Positions 48,097 to 62,941 are shown, counted from the first letter of the stretch. The stretch: DNA of 64,000 nucleotides from Mauremys mutica (GCF_020497125.1 NC_059082.1:25876965-25940964); one strand, 5' to 3'. Notes: generated by a model not told the origin, from the sequence alone. Numbers and translations are program-made.

Positions 48097-50789
48097 ATGT
48101 ATTGGGGAAATAGTATGTTGGTGCTATAAGCATACAACACGGTGATAATTTTCTGTGCAGTGCATATAGGTGTACCTGTGCTGCTCCAGTAAAATAGCTA
48201 ATTCCTCACACAGCATGATGAAATTGTTACTTCTTTGGTTTGTCAGAAGTAAATCCTTTTAGTCAGAGCGTTATTGTTGGGAGTATTTGTCCTTATTCTA
48301 TCTTTGCCCAGAGGCAGCATTTTGAATGAGACCTCCTCTTTTGTGCTGTTTTTGACACTAGCTTACCTGTGTGTTGATGAGCCTCAGCAATTTACTTGTT
48401 TAAACAGATGTTACTCAAATTAGCAAACAATACCAATTAATATTGCCTTCACACTTTTAACTTCTACTGGTTTTGTGTGCAAGTTTAGAAGATGAGCTGC
48501 AAGAAAGATGAAACACATATGCCACATAGTAAAATACTGAGTTTTTATTCCCTGCAGTGTTTCAACAATAATCAAATTATTGCATGCACACACCCAGTAG
48601 TTGATTTTACAAGATGCACATTAATGTCCATCCTTGTTTTGGAGAACTGAATCTAACCACTGCTAAAACATTTTTGACCACTATAAAAGTTTCTTATGTG
48701 CTGGAACTATTTGATTAAAAGAGAGAGTGCTTTTATTCTGCCTCTTTTTTCCAAAATAAAATTGGACTTTTGTTGTATAGGTTTTTTTGTGTGTTTCCTG
48801 AATATAAAAAGATACATTGTTCTAAATAATTCATTTTAATCCTGGAGTACTATATACTTAGGGAAGCAGTATGTCTAAGAGATCTAAAGATCTTTTAGCA
48901 TATCACGTCTATAGAAGCCTAAACATAGTGAGGAGGTTTAAGGAATGGCATTGTTAATTGTAAATCAAAGCTTCTTACAGCGTTCTCTGGGGACTGAAAT
49001 GGGGCTTTGTGATCCCTGGGGGAAGGAGGAAGTTGCAAGTCACTCTGCAGGCTTGGCATTTTAATAGTCTGATGTACAGTGATGTTCTTTTTTGCAGCTG
49101 CTGCTTAGTCTTTTATATGGGTGAAGAGTTTGGTTGAAATTTGGTTCATTAGCTTTTAAAACGCTGCATACTTTTCTACACCCCTCCCCCCCCCCCGTGT
49201 ATGTATGTATTAAAAGCAACAATCTGATCAACATATAAAGCTAAGCAGTAAAAATGTACATGCTTTTTGATTCATTTACATTTCAGGATAACCTAATTCA
49301 AAACTGGAATAATCACAGTAGTTTAACTGTCATGCTTATATATCGTTTTGCTGGTGCATGTCACTGACTAAACTTTTGTGTCTAATCTGCATATATTCTG
49401 TATACTTACAGATATTGCAGTGCTTATTTACTAAGGTGATGGATACTGTACAAAAACCTAATGGAAGTCTCACATGATCATAGTATTTCAGCTTATTGGG
49501 CTGTTTTCTTTGCTAAATTTCATTCTGTGGTTAGATGACTTCCCCATCATCAAAGGTGCTTGTCAAAGGTATCCTAATTTCTGCAGCTTGCTTTCTTTCC
49601 CTACACATGGCTGAATTGAACGTTACCCCTTCTTTTCTTAGTCTACTGTATGTCCTTTTTCTGGACAGAAGGGAAGGCAGGGCAAACTCACAGATTTGGC
49701 ATTTGACATAGTCAAAGAGAGTGGGAAAGAGATTTTCTGCTGTAATTTTTTTCTGCCCTTTGACTTTTTTTTTTTTTTAAAAAAAGAGGCTCACTGGACC
49801 CTGCACATTCTTTAACAGACTATATTCTATAGATGAATACAATTAACATATTTATGTACAAACATATGGATTAGTAGTTTCCTGATGTACTGAGTAACAT
49901 ACTAAAGGAGATTTGCTTTTAGTATTAATCCCCCGCCCCCAACAGTGGTAACTTCATTCCTTGCGTATTGGCTTTCATATTATATGTTTAATTTATCAAG
50001 CAAACTGAGGGAATGTCATATTCTTCACCAAGAGGATGCAGTTTAGGGAAGAATAGACTATAAATGTGTGTGTATATTGAGGGATTCTATGTAGTATATG
50101 TGCAATACATTTTTGTCAGATTAACACTAAAATTGTATGTTTCTGCCAATTCTCGTGTGTGTGTGTGTACATGTATGAGAGGGGGAAAAATGTTTTTTTC
50201 ACAAAAATGCTTTTTATAGTCTAAAATGTTTAAAATTTGGCCAAACTTACTCATACATTTTTCATGCTATGTAATTTAAATATGAAATTTGGATTTTGTA
50301 ATATTAAAATATTTACCTTTATTTAGTTGTCTGTTTTAAACATATGAAATATATTTAACTAAACATAACATACTGTATTTTTCTTTCGTTTGGCAGCTAT
50401 ACAGTACTTGTTTAAGAGGATATACTTTTTCCCCAGTTAGAAACAACCCGTGGCCTAGTAGAGATACTTAATTAATTGGGACATAATACTTTTTGGCCCA
50501 GGAAGTGATTATGTAGAAGGCTTAACTGTCTAGTCCTTCTTGTTACATATGATTCAGTGTTTCCAGTTCATGATTGCTCTGTGGTGTGTTTGTCAAAGTT
50601 GGAAGCAACTTTAGACAGAGCCAGATGGTAGTGTCACTGAAGGTGCATCAAGCTCTGACTCTACTGCCACAAGTGCTCTAATTGAATTAAAACAAAAAAT
50701 AGAAGATTAACTAGGATTTTTCCATTTGTTATTCCTTTGTAGTATTTTATTTGTATGGACAAAGCTAATAATTTCTCAGTGTACTGGTA

Positions 50790-51092
50790 GCTACAAACCT
50801 CTGTATCTTAACTGTTGTAAATAAACTGTTTTTGCAAGAGTTTTGCTGGTTGGAATTATGACTAAAAACGGGGGGTTGATAGAATTTTATAGAGATTACA
50901 GTGTATGTCTCTCTCTCACACCCCCTATTCCCCATATGAAATGGTTCAGTCCTGTTTTGCATAAGTTCCTTTTGAGTAGATCCATGTGTGTACACATAGT
51001 ACTGAAGAATTACTCTGTTTGATCGGGTGGATGGATGTCTTGGAGAGAAGCAGTGCACTTTAACTGCAGACTGTGTCATTTTTAGAATCAGT
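50790..51092 (+). promoter_or_regulatory. TCF12: Putative HEBAlt alternative promoter and 5' leader
   Basis: Transcription of the HEBAlt exon must start in or upstream of this interval. A weak TATA-like string (attttatagag) lies near 50883, about 200 bases before the ATG, and an E-box core (CATATG) lies near 50935. No CpG island is visible. The transcription start cannot be placed from sequence alone. An upstream in-frame ATG at 51027 falls inside the presumed leader. Confidence 0.4.
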
Positions 51093-51161
51093 ATGTATTG
51101 TGCATACCCTGTACCTGGAATGGGCAGCAATTCTTTGATGTATTACTACAATGGGAAAACG
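51093..51161 (+). CDS. TCF12: TCF12 alternative first coding exon (HEBAlt N-terminus)
   Basis: This exon encodes 23 residues beginning MYCAYPVPGMG and ending NSLMYYYNGKT, followed by a gtaagg donor. It is the characteristic N-terminus of the short HEBAlt isoform of TCF12; the paralogue TCF4 has a matching alternative exon beginning MYCAYTIPGMG. It ends in phase 0 and so joins the VYAPSP exon at 61569 without shifting frame. There is no need for an upstream acceptor, because in mammals this exon is transcribed from its own start in this intron. The same frame stays open upstream to another ATG at 51027, but the start at 51093 fits the conserved family N-terminus. The context before the ATG (aatcagt) is a weak Kozak match. 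HEBAlt lacks activation domain 1 and the bipartite NLS; in mammals it is linked to early T-cell development. Confidence 0.93.
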
Positions 51162-54100
51162 GTAAGGGTGCTTTCCTTTGTTCATATAGTTTCAAAGTGG
51201 CTGACATAGCTGAATAGGCACTTACTGAAACCCGTGTGTTTTTAGATTAGTCTAACAAAGTACATTTAGATTGCTGGTGTAATTCACTTGCATATTTTAG
51301 AAGACTTGTAAGGCTGGCATTCTATGATAAGATACAGTTAAGTTCATAGTTTGTAATTTTTTAAACATTAGCCTAACATTGAACTACATAACATTTCTAA
51401 TGTATTTTCTTTTTAAAAGACCATCTGTGATCTCCATGTTTGCAATGTGTTTGCAAATGGTGTTTGTGGTGGTGGTGGGGGGGATTCTGATAGTTAAAAA
51501 ACAAAAAAACGACATTTAGGTTTATTGGCTGCTTTGTACAACAGGGAGAAAAGATGAAAGCCTTTGTGGTTATTTATAAAAATAACAAGTATGAATCTCT
51601 GGGAATGATTAGAGAAGCAGTCAGCCATTAAGGCTTGCGTTTCCTGTTTGGAGTTTGAGGTTCAGAGACTAACTTTACTGTTATACCATCTGCTTCCAAT
51701 CAAACTAGTATTTTGACCATATACAGGAAAGTTAGTCTGATTCACAAACTTTAATCACTATTTACACTAAAACATTTTCAGTAGACGTTGTACCTAATAG
51801 TGCACTAGAGGGGTTTTAATCCATTTTCTTCCAAAAGATTACAAAACATTACATTTTTGCTTATACTTGCAAGACTTCTGTTTTAGTGACTGGCTTCATA
51901 GTTTTGGATTCTGGTCATTTTGTGCCATACTGCTGAGATGGTGGCATTTGAATCAAGTAGTACATCTCAAGTTGTAAGCAAGCATTAAGCTCTTGTTCAA
52001 GATTTGATTTTTTCCAGAATCATTTTAAGTAAAATGAAAAAATGTTATTGGAACTATTGCAGATTACAAAGTAAAAATGGACATTCACCAGCTTTTGAAA
52101 AAATTAAAACTGAATCTTTGAATTCCTCTATTTTAATTTGCTATGTATTAAATGATATGTTTTTATTTCATAATTGATATTTAAATTTTTAAAATATCAT
52201 TATATGGCAGAATACAAAACACAAATCTGGGGTCTTTTATACAGTGTATGCACAATCGTTTTATTTAAGCATTTTATATTCATATTACTTGTATATGATT
52301 TTGGCTTGTCCCTGGTCTTAAAAGGAATATATATAGATCGGTAACATAGATCAGTTTCATTTGTTTTTCTTGTCCCATAAGCTTACATGAGTTTTGTCTT
52401 TATTTAGTAGTAAACTTTTTGCTAAGGTTTTCTGATTAATGATGATCAAACGAATGATCTTTAAACTCATTAAAAACTAGGTGTATGAGCTTCTTGAATG
52501 AGAGAAAATATATTGGGGAGAGAGTGGGGAAATAAGTGAAACTGCATCTCTGTTTCATTTCCTTTCGTATCAATGCCAGCTGTCTTTCAAATGTGAAATG
52601 ATTTTTCTTTCATGTCTGCTCCTAAGTTAACAGTCTTTTTGAAGTTTTATGTGAAGATATATATTAGACTTAAGTAAAATTAACTATACAATACCCCTGA
52701 AGCAAGAGGAGTGTGATTTGAACGGAGTTCTGATTTTTATTCTTTCTTGAACACAGATCGCCTTATTACAACATTTCTCTTTGTTCTGTAGCAGGAAAAA
52801 AAGCTTTGATCTTATTAAGCATTTCCAGGCTTATAGTAGATGGAAGTGCTGGTGCTGTAGGGGAGCATGGCCTGAAAATTGATAGCATGTGCCTGTTATA
52901 GGTCAGAGGTGACCTTTATGATCTTGAAGAGTTAGTAAATAGATGACAAATCAAATGACAATCCTATATTATGTTGCCTTAAATTTTGGTTGTGATTTTT
53001 TTTTAAACTTATTACCAGCTTTCGGTATTTTATTTCCTCAAATAATTCTATAAATTAGAATAAAGAATGTAATTACTATTTCATTCAAATATATGTAAGC
53101 AGAGTGCGTATGTGTGTGTTGGTTTGAGATTTTTTTTCCCTTCATCTTTTGCTTTCCATTAATGCTTTTAACCTTCAAATGAAGAGAGAGATATTTTAAT
53201 TTGATATTCAGGATTGTGTGTGAACATCTCCACATTTCAAGAAGACTGCAAGACCACAGTTCATATTGAAGTGCTACTACTTTAATTTGTATCATTTGAT
53301 CACTTAGCAGATAATGGCATCTGGCTCATGTTTTGAGATTTTATTTGAATGGTGATTTTGACTTTAGATATCAACATATTGCCTGCTATCTACTAAACTG
53401 TATGAAATGCTGATTTGTATGCAAAAATGCAAGTGGAAAATGGCATCCAGAAACCAGTATTAAACTTTCATCTGTGAATTATATTTTTGAAAGATATTTT
53501 TAACTTTAAAGTGGGAAAAAAGTTAGCAAAGTAAATAATACATAGGCAAAATAAGATTAAACTGAAAAAGATGCTTCCATATACTGCTAGGTAATACGGA
53601 GTGGGTGATCATAAGAGGTTTCAGATGCATTTACGTGGAAGTAGAGTAAAAGTTTACAAATTAAATGTGATTTTTTCATGCTGTCTGAAGGGATTAATTT
53701 GGTAATTTAACATATATTACAGAAGAGAAGTATGTAGGGAAAATTAGAATTTTAGGATAAATCCTCTACTAAGCAATAAAACACTACTAATATGTGGATT
53801 ATATAATATGAAACAAGAACTATTTTGAGTAGTGTGTCCCCTAAATTAAAAACTAAGTAGATGAGCTTATTCTTCTGCATTAGCTATTTATACTAAACTA
53901 GAAAACTGCATGTTTTTTTCTTTTTTCTTCACCTGTTGATATCCAGAAATTATTTTCTTAGTGTCGGGGAAGAACATCCAACTATACATTGGGGGCTGGG
54001 AGGAAGGAAGGTTGAATTAAGTCAGAAAGAGTGTTCTTTCAAATTGTGAAAAAGCGCGATTAAATATTAAGCCATTTTGTCTATCAAGTTCCATATCTCC

Positions 54101-54229
54101 TTTCATTTCTGCTAGGTGCTAACTTCATATCCTTTGGAAGGAAAAAATCAGATGTTTGAGGCCAACTTAATGGCATGTACTGACAGGCTTTTTTAATGGC
54201 TACAGGTAGTTGCTTTCGACCCTTTTTTT

Positions 54230-54231
<2 letters not shown>

Positions 54232-54259
<28 letters not shown>
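54232..54259. repeat. Poly-T tract (28 T)
   Basis: A pure run of T is preceded by further T-rich sequence. It may be the reverse-strand poly-A of an old retroposon, but no body is recognised next to it. Confidence 0.85.
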
Positions 54260-54262
<3 letters not shown>

Positions 54263-57200
54263 GGAAACCTATTTTGTTGGTGCTTCTTTGTTCATGTCCT
54301 GTAAAGTAGAAAAGGGAACCAATAGAGGTCTAAAAATACAGTTTTTGTTTGTGTTTCCATTGAGATAAAACAAATAAATATTCTCAGCTTTTTCAGCAAT
54401 GCCGCCTGAAAATTAAAAACATGTAGGATATTATTTATATGATTTTTTTTTTACTATCTTATGTAGTCAAATAAGCAGTGAGTGAGAACTGGTTAAAAAC
54501 TTGACAGAATAGAGAATAATATGCCAATATTACTGCTTATCAAACAATATCAGATCACTTGGAGAAACATTTTTGCTACATTTTGCTTAATTTTCAAGTG
54601 TATTTTGTGCAGCTTTTAATGCCACTATTCAATATAATGACATAATTTAGTAGCATGTTATACTCCAGGTACTGTTCACAGTATGAATAAATTTGGTACC
54701 TCAGTCCCTTGTGGTTATGTTTAGTTACTAAGTATGTAAGTAGTTACTCTTATGTTTTCCTTAGCGTAGGGCAAAATTTCATAGAGAGGGATTTGTTATG
54801 AAGGAGTTTCAGCTTCTGCCATTGCAAGTTGTTACAATGGTGATAAACAGAGAAGGAAAGAACAAACATAAATTATAATGTATGTTCCTGAAGATCATTC
54901 ATGTTTTCCACTTTTTCAGTGGAAAATTATAACTAATTCCTGAGTGAGATGAACTAGTTCCTGAGTAAAGTTATTTTCTCCATTTTTCTGAGAGGTGTAT
55001 AAAATACTATCTAGAAATAGATGGTTGGGGGTGTGTGTGGAGAGGGTTTGCTTGTTAGTGTTATTTCATAGCACATTGAATTAAAATATCAAGATAGCAC
55101 ATATCACTATAAGTGTTTAAAATTTTGCAGATTACCTCAGATGAAATACATCAATCCAATTTTATTTCCCTTGGTACCTTCTAAAAGGAATAAACCTGTA
55201 AAGTCTGTTTTTACATAAATGTAGACACATTCAGTTTGCAAAATTTACACCAACCAAGTGTTAATAATGTAAATGTTTTCTGCTTTCCAGAGGGATTTTG
55301 ATTCAGGTTTTATTAGTATTGGACCAGTTAGCACACAGAGAGAAAAGTACAATTAAATCTACCCTATACCATATGCTGCCCATAGCAGCTCAGACAAGGT
55401 CAAAGCTAACATTTGTAAGTCAGGACAAACATAGGATCATGCAGGAAATCTCTAGGGGGTAGACTGCTTTGGGCCTTGAATAAAGTGAGCTTGTAGCATT
55501 GGTCAACTTTATTTTTTTTTCCCCTCCAAAGAGGTATTATGGGTCGCAATGTGATAGCCCAGGAGAGTTTTATCTGCTCAATTCCAATGGGCAGAACTGC
55601 CAATCTATTGAGGAGCAGTCCCCTGCTAGGAGGGTGTGTTGTCTACAACATGCTTTATTGATGCTTCAGTGTGAAGGTTATGTCCATTTCTATGGGCAAA
55701 TGAAAGCAGCTAGGGAGGGGATCAGGTGCTATATTGAATGGATCTATATTTCTCAAAATTGTGGGCACCAAACAGTGACATACACTCATTTGTTCAGTGT
55801 ATTTGCTTTGATAAACACACTGGTGTTGAAGACAGCTTGTAGAAACACATTAGTCTATGCCTATGAGTTGTAGAAACTGAGATTACCAGTGAGATAAGAG
55901 AAGTGAACTTAAAAGCAAAAGAAAATATATCAGTACTCCTCTAGTTTAATGTGGTCAGTATTAATATTATGTAGGAATTTATATCATAGCCATAAAAGTG
56001 TTCTGAAATTTGACAAACAAGTACTGGAAATGGGTTGATTAAAATGATCAGTTTCATTCTTCCTTTGAATTCCTTTAATTAAAACACTGGAATTTTTATA
56101 GACTAAATTGTACATATCATTAGTCAAAAATGTGGTCTGATCTTTTTTTAGGAAGTGGAGGAGAAGGCAACTTGTTTAGAAAATTTTCGCAAAAGGAATG
56201 TTCAAATATGTTGTGTATTTACTTCCGTTCCCACTCTTTCATTTCCCTCTCCCCCCTCCACCTCAGATATTCAATCAGGATTTTTAGGAAGTTAGTTTAG
56301 TGCTTAAATTTGACTACATCCTTGACATGATACTGCATTTCTTAACACCTCATGTTAACCCAGGAAGTAAGACGGGTTTGCGTAATGCACCATTATGGTA
56401 TCAATAATTCCACATTTTCAGAACTCCTCAAATAGGCATTTATGACATGAGCTTAAAAACTGTATAAACATTTATTTACAAGATGGACTTTAAGGCACTG
56501 AAGGAGCCATATCTTCCTACAGTTGTAGTATTTTTCTATAGATTTATGCGATCATTAAAAATTATGGTCAGGTTAATAGTTTAGACTGGCATTCTTTTCT
56601 CCTTTTTTTTCCATTGTGCTTAAGTATTGAGGGATTCTCAGATCAGTTTGAGACGTCATACCTGGTGTCTGAAGACCTTGGCAGAAAATAGTATTTAGTA
56701 CAGAGTTAACTTGACCCTTGCTTTCCTAGCTTTCGTTGTGCTTAATTATTGTTTTTGTGTGTTCATTAAAATTTGACAATACCTAATATATTTTGTTGCC
56801 AGTGTGAGTACTTGTATCTTCTTATAAATACAGGATGGAATAACTATAATTGCCATTCTTCATTCCCTCAGTTTTTATGTTCACTATGTTTCTGAAGGAG
56901 CTGAGCACTAAAATGTTTCCATTTATCACAATACCTTTTCAGCAGCAGAAGCCTTTACTACAGTACATACAAATAATATATTGTGAAAGTCTGCCACGTC
57001 CCCGGATCATTCATCAGTGCATACTTATATAATACATGACTGGTGCTGATGAAATTTGGAAAGGCCAGTTAGTGGAGTTCATAAGGTAGAGATGTGGGTA
57101 TCAATTTTTACTGCCCTAGAAAAGAAGTTTGTATGTAACAGCTTGATAAATGTTAGTTTTTGTAACCTCTGAAACTTTCTGAATAGCAAGGTTTAAATGA

Positions 57201-59532
57201 ATAATATAATTTATAATTTCACATACAGCATGCATGTTGGGAGATTTGGTCCTGATTTAGTGGAGGCATGTTTAAAAAAGGTTTTGATATTTTGCTTCAC
57301 TGGCATGTTTCATCTGTTTACATCTACATGTAGTATGGATCAAGAGCATATAAAAATACCAAACCCGTTAATAGGAAGGAAATTAGTTGAAAAGCATGCA
57401 AATGAGGTGTTTTTGGTGCTTTAATTGATGTTTATAGAGTGAAGATCTAATTTTATTAACAAAGCAAAATCAGTAACTCAAACCTTTTAAGATAAAGTAA
57501 TGCCTTTATGTTTGGAAATTTTTAAATTAGTAAATCGAAGGACATGGCATATAATCTCCTGATACTTTGTAGATTTATTACACTTTTTAAATGATTTTTA
57601 TAATAGTATCAATTTAATATGTTAAAAATAACCGCACATTTGAAAGCAGATATGCTGCTTAAACCTGACTCAGTAGGAACAGTCCATGCTGTTCTGAGCT
57701 GCCCCAGCTCTGAAAGGCCAAGCAGGCTGGCTCTACAGTAGTACAGCCTATTGAGGGAAGACATCGACAAACTGAAGAGAGCTTAAACAAAAAAAAAAAA
57801 TCCAGAATCACTCAACCATTCATACTGGAGAAATGTGGAACGGCTCAGGGTGGGGGAAGGAGAGGGAAGAGGAGCTCTTGACCTGTGCTCTGCAACTCCC
57901 TTGTCCCGCTTCCTTCCTGCTCAGGCCACACAGCCTGCAGGAATTATTACAACCCTAGGATTGAAGTGTAAAGTCTGCATATAGCGTCGAGAGAGACAAG
58001 ACCTCTACTATATGGACCATTTAAATATTGACTCTGGAGTGGGTGTTTTGGAAGAGCTCTCCCACCCCTCATTAGTTTAATATGGGTGCTTTCTTTGAAG
58101 TTCCCTTCTGCTCCTGCCTCCAATGTGCTTAGGGGAATTTGGGGAAACCTTTAGCAGGATGGATTTTCTTCTACCTGCTTGACCGAGTTGTCTGCCAAGC
58201 AGATTTTTTGGGCTGGATGGTCTTTTAGCACTATTCCCTGGCTCCCTGAGAATGTCAGCCGGGGAAGAACTATTTTGGTTCTTCCCAGGTGTCATTCCCA
58301 TCACTTGATAGCCCAAAGAGACAATATTGGGCAGCCAGGTCATACTTAAAACCTCATTACACAGCTGCTGCAAAAGAGAAAACCTTCTAACTAGGGAACA
58401 AATTCCATCACTGTGTGATGAGAGGCTTGCAGAGCTGTTAAGGGCCAAGAGCCACATAGGCTGGATAAGGGCCCTAAGCATTAAATATGTTTAAAAGGTT
58501 TGAGCTACATGATCTAATGCATCTTTTCCGAACTTGAAAGGGTATTTAAACATGTTTCCTTTATTGTCAACTTATAATTAAAAGTTTGCATTTTGCTTCT
58601 TGTAGATGTAGTCTAATCTCAATAATCTTTTTTTTTCCTTTGCTTTTAAATTCTGTTCATAATAACACAGAGTAAAACTTATGATTAGATCATTAACCAG
58701 AAAAAAAACACTGGCATTCATCTGCAGGTGATCAGATGACATAAGACGCCTGGTTTTAATTTGCGGGTAGGTCTGATTGTAACTAAAAGAGACTTGCTCT
58801 TTTTGTGGAATTGGCTGACTATTTCCCCACATCTGGAGTTAATGAAGTCTTTGAGACCACATCAGTTGTGTTTTGCCGCCAGAGCCCTTTGATCTGAAAA
58901 ATCTAGACTGGCACAAGTGCAGCTTCATAACATTGCAGCTATGTTTTTGCAAGCTATAGTTAGGATACCAAAAACAAATAGAAACTATATAAACTTATGT
59001 GCCTGTGCTAGAACTTTCATGTAGCTATTTGAAAGGGCCTCTTTGACATTAGAATATTTCAGAACATTTTTATTATGCTAATGTCCTGTACATGTGTAAC
59101 CATAAATGATGCATTTGTTGGAGCTGAACTTTTTCAGCTTAATTTCCCTTCTGTGGTGCTTGCTTGTTTAGACAGTTTTATAAAATGTCAAAATTATTAG
59201 AAGTGATTGAAATTTCAGTCTGTAGCCTACATTACAACTCTTGTTGATAGCATTACTTTGGCAAAGTTGAAAATATGTATAATATGTCATGGTGGATTTT
59301 TTCACATTAATCAGTGCACATCTCTATGTCAGTGCTGCATGTCATTGAGCTTTGTTTCCTCTGCTGTCCTGTGACAGTGATAGATTATCCATCAGCTATA
59401 GCATATGCTGCATTATTTTGCACAACAGACAACTTGTAAATTACACCTAGTTTTGCCTAATATGTTTGTAGCCTTATGTTTATGAGCATTTAAAATTTGA
59501 CAGTCTTATCACTTTTGTTTGACTGTGTGAAG

Positions 59533-59562
59533 TGTGTGTGTATATATACATATATATATTTA
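59533..59562. repeat. (GT)n/(TA)n microsatellite
   Basis: A run of 'gtgtgtgtatatatacatatatatat' type is present. Confidence 0.7.
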
Positions 59563-61568
59563 TTATGTACCATAAATACATACATACTCTTAACACAGTT
59601 TATAACATGTTGTCATGCTGTAGCTCAGATTTGGTTAGCACTTTCCATTGTAAAATGTTCTTTATTTCCAGGAATTCAACATTTGGAAGTAACCAGAAAA
59701 AAGTAGCCACCAATTTGAACAAAAGCTCTTGGAAACACTAACTTTGTTGCCAAAATAACAAAAACATACAAACAAAAATGTCCCCTTGAGTTTGTTTGCA
59801 AAATGTAAATGCAAAAAACAGAGAGATGCTAAAAGTTGTGAAATGTTTCCACTTTTCCTCCCTATCTTCCATGCTTCAAGACCCAGTTCTTGATAAAGAA
59901 GATGCCTAGGGTGGCTTCAGTACTTCCTTACCAGTGTTTTATACACTGGTATAGCTTAGCTGATTTCATTGGAGTTACATCGGTGTCAAACTTGTGCAAA
60001 GGAATGGCAAATCAGTCACATTGCGTACAACTACTCTATCCAAACACTTACTGACCCATTTGATCTGACAACAACAGGCTGGAAAAGCATTCTGGGTTTT
60101 TGTATGCAAATAAATACAAGATGTGACCCACTTAACTTCTCAAATTCCCATATTAGAACATTCACCCTTGCATACTAGAATAGAGGTTTCCTAGATGTTG
60201 GTGGTAGTCATAGACCCTTTTTAGTCTCTGTCTTTCTTCTCTTGAGTGGTACCCAGCCTGTTACAGTGGTAGGGGAGTGACCTAACTGTGTATGTATGTG
60301 TGCCTAGGTGTATGCATGCGCACACAAAAATATGCACAAATATGCACCTTACAATTTTGGCATATCTCTTATGCACTTATTAAGTTTAGACTTTTAAAAA
60401 TAATACATTTGAAACCTATAAATAAATTAGTTTATTTTGGGGAAAAGGGGAGAAGAAAATTGAGTAATTTTTAAAAAATAACCTTTTTTATTTTAACATA
60501 TTATGTGGCAAAAATATTTTAGCTCAAGTTACATTTTTGTGTACTCAGTAGCCATTTACTACATTAATGTATCTGCACTACAGTTTTTCATAAACTAAAA
60601 ATAATTTTAAGAGGACATTTTTTATTTTGTTTTTGCACTATGTCTCGGTTCCTGGTCCATGACTGGAGCCTCCTAGATACTACAATACTACTACTATTAA
60701 TAATAACAATATAAATTGTTCATATTGGAATCATTAGAAAAATTATCATTATAAAGATATTGCCTGCCATGGCACAACTTGCATTATACTATGAGTCATT
60801 GATGAATTATCTATATTGATTTTGTTTATACATACCATAGTTGCTGTAATTAGAATCATTTGATCATTACGTTTATTTGGTCCCCTGTATAGTTTTCAAT
60901 TTGATGAGAAAGTTGGTTATTTACCAGTGCAATGTTCATACTGAGCTTATCTGAAGCAAGGGCTTACCAGAAGAAATTGTTACTCTACTGCCAAATCAAA
61001 ACAAGATTTTTAAAAGCTGTGCCAGACTTAAAAGGTTATTTGATGTTGAAGTTTTTAGATCACTCAGCATGATATAGACTTGCATTACTTCTCCCCTTCC
61101 CCCACCCACTACCACCGGTAACTCTAAAAAAGCAGACAGGTTTCTGATTGAATTATGCAGTGCAGTGACACTAAACTCCCAACAGTTTCACTGGACATGA
61201 ATGTTTTACCTGAGTTGTTGGGATTCCAACTTGTTAAATATTTAAACAAGAATAGAGTTATTTTAAAATCAAAGCTTATTTTGGGACCACTATTTTGTTT
61301 CTGTGTGAGATATGTGCTTTGTAAGCAGAATCAGCACTTAGGCTTTTATCAGGCCACCTGGTTGAATTGGCACACCAGAAAGTGTGGTGTTAAGATCACA
61401 GTAGTACTTTAGCAACTTGCTAAAAACAAAATAATGTCAACAAATGAATTAAATATTGGGACTTGCTGCACTATTCCCTTTAATTTAGGTCTCTGTACTA
61501 GCATGCTGTTTCTTATGTGTGACAGCCAAATATTACATCCATGCTTTTTGTTGCTTTCCAATTTTTAG

Positions 61569-62801
<1,233 letters not shown>

Positions 62802-62941
62802 ATGGGACCCACAACTCTTCTGATCTTTGGAATTCATCCAATGGGATGAGCCAGCCTGGTTATGGTGGAATGCTGGGAAGCTCCTCTTCTCACATGTCAC
62901 AGTCCAGCAGTTATGGCAGTCTACACACACATGACCGCTTG
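62802..62941 (+). CDS. TCF12: TCF12 (HEB) internal coding exon
   Basis: This 140-nt exon completes the split Asp codon and encodes 47 codons: [20 protein letters not shown], then [20 protein letters not shown], then LHTHDRL. The acceptor is aaaaaaacatag, with a T-rich tract a little upstream (tttcttttcttttg); the donor is gtaagt, leaving phase 0. The Ser/Gly/Asn-rich composition is typical of the disordered linker between activation domains 1 and 2 in E-proteins. Compared with mammals ([20 protein letters not shown]) the turtle form has conservative changes only. The following intron is just 305 bases. Confidence 0.96.

Larger units (their letters stand above)
38062..61568 (+). other. TCF12: Large TCF12 intron containing the alternative promoter
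   Basis: This 23.5 kb GT-AG intron separates the NLS exon from the first common exon. It contains the HEBAlt exon at 51093-51161, a CR1 fragment, an L2-like remnant and a Cry-type SINE, each listed separately. Transposons are much sparser than upstream: between about 44070 and 61568 only the SINE at 47945-48096 is recognised. That would suit an interval rich in regulatory DNA. The remaining stretches hold no recognised gene. Open frames such as 55499-55873 (+) and 58077-58481 (-) are not assigned. Confidence 0.85.

Noticed and set aside
55499..55873. 124-codon + strand frame as a gene or exon
   Set aside because: No family recognised, no flanking splice signals that fit TCF12 phases, and no repeat signature; most likely chance.
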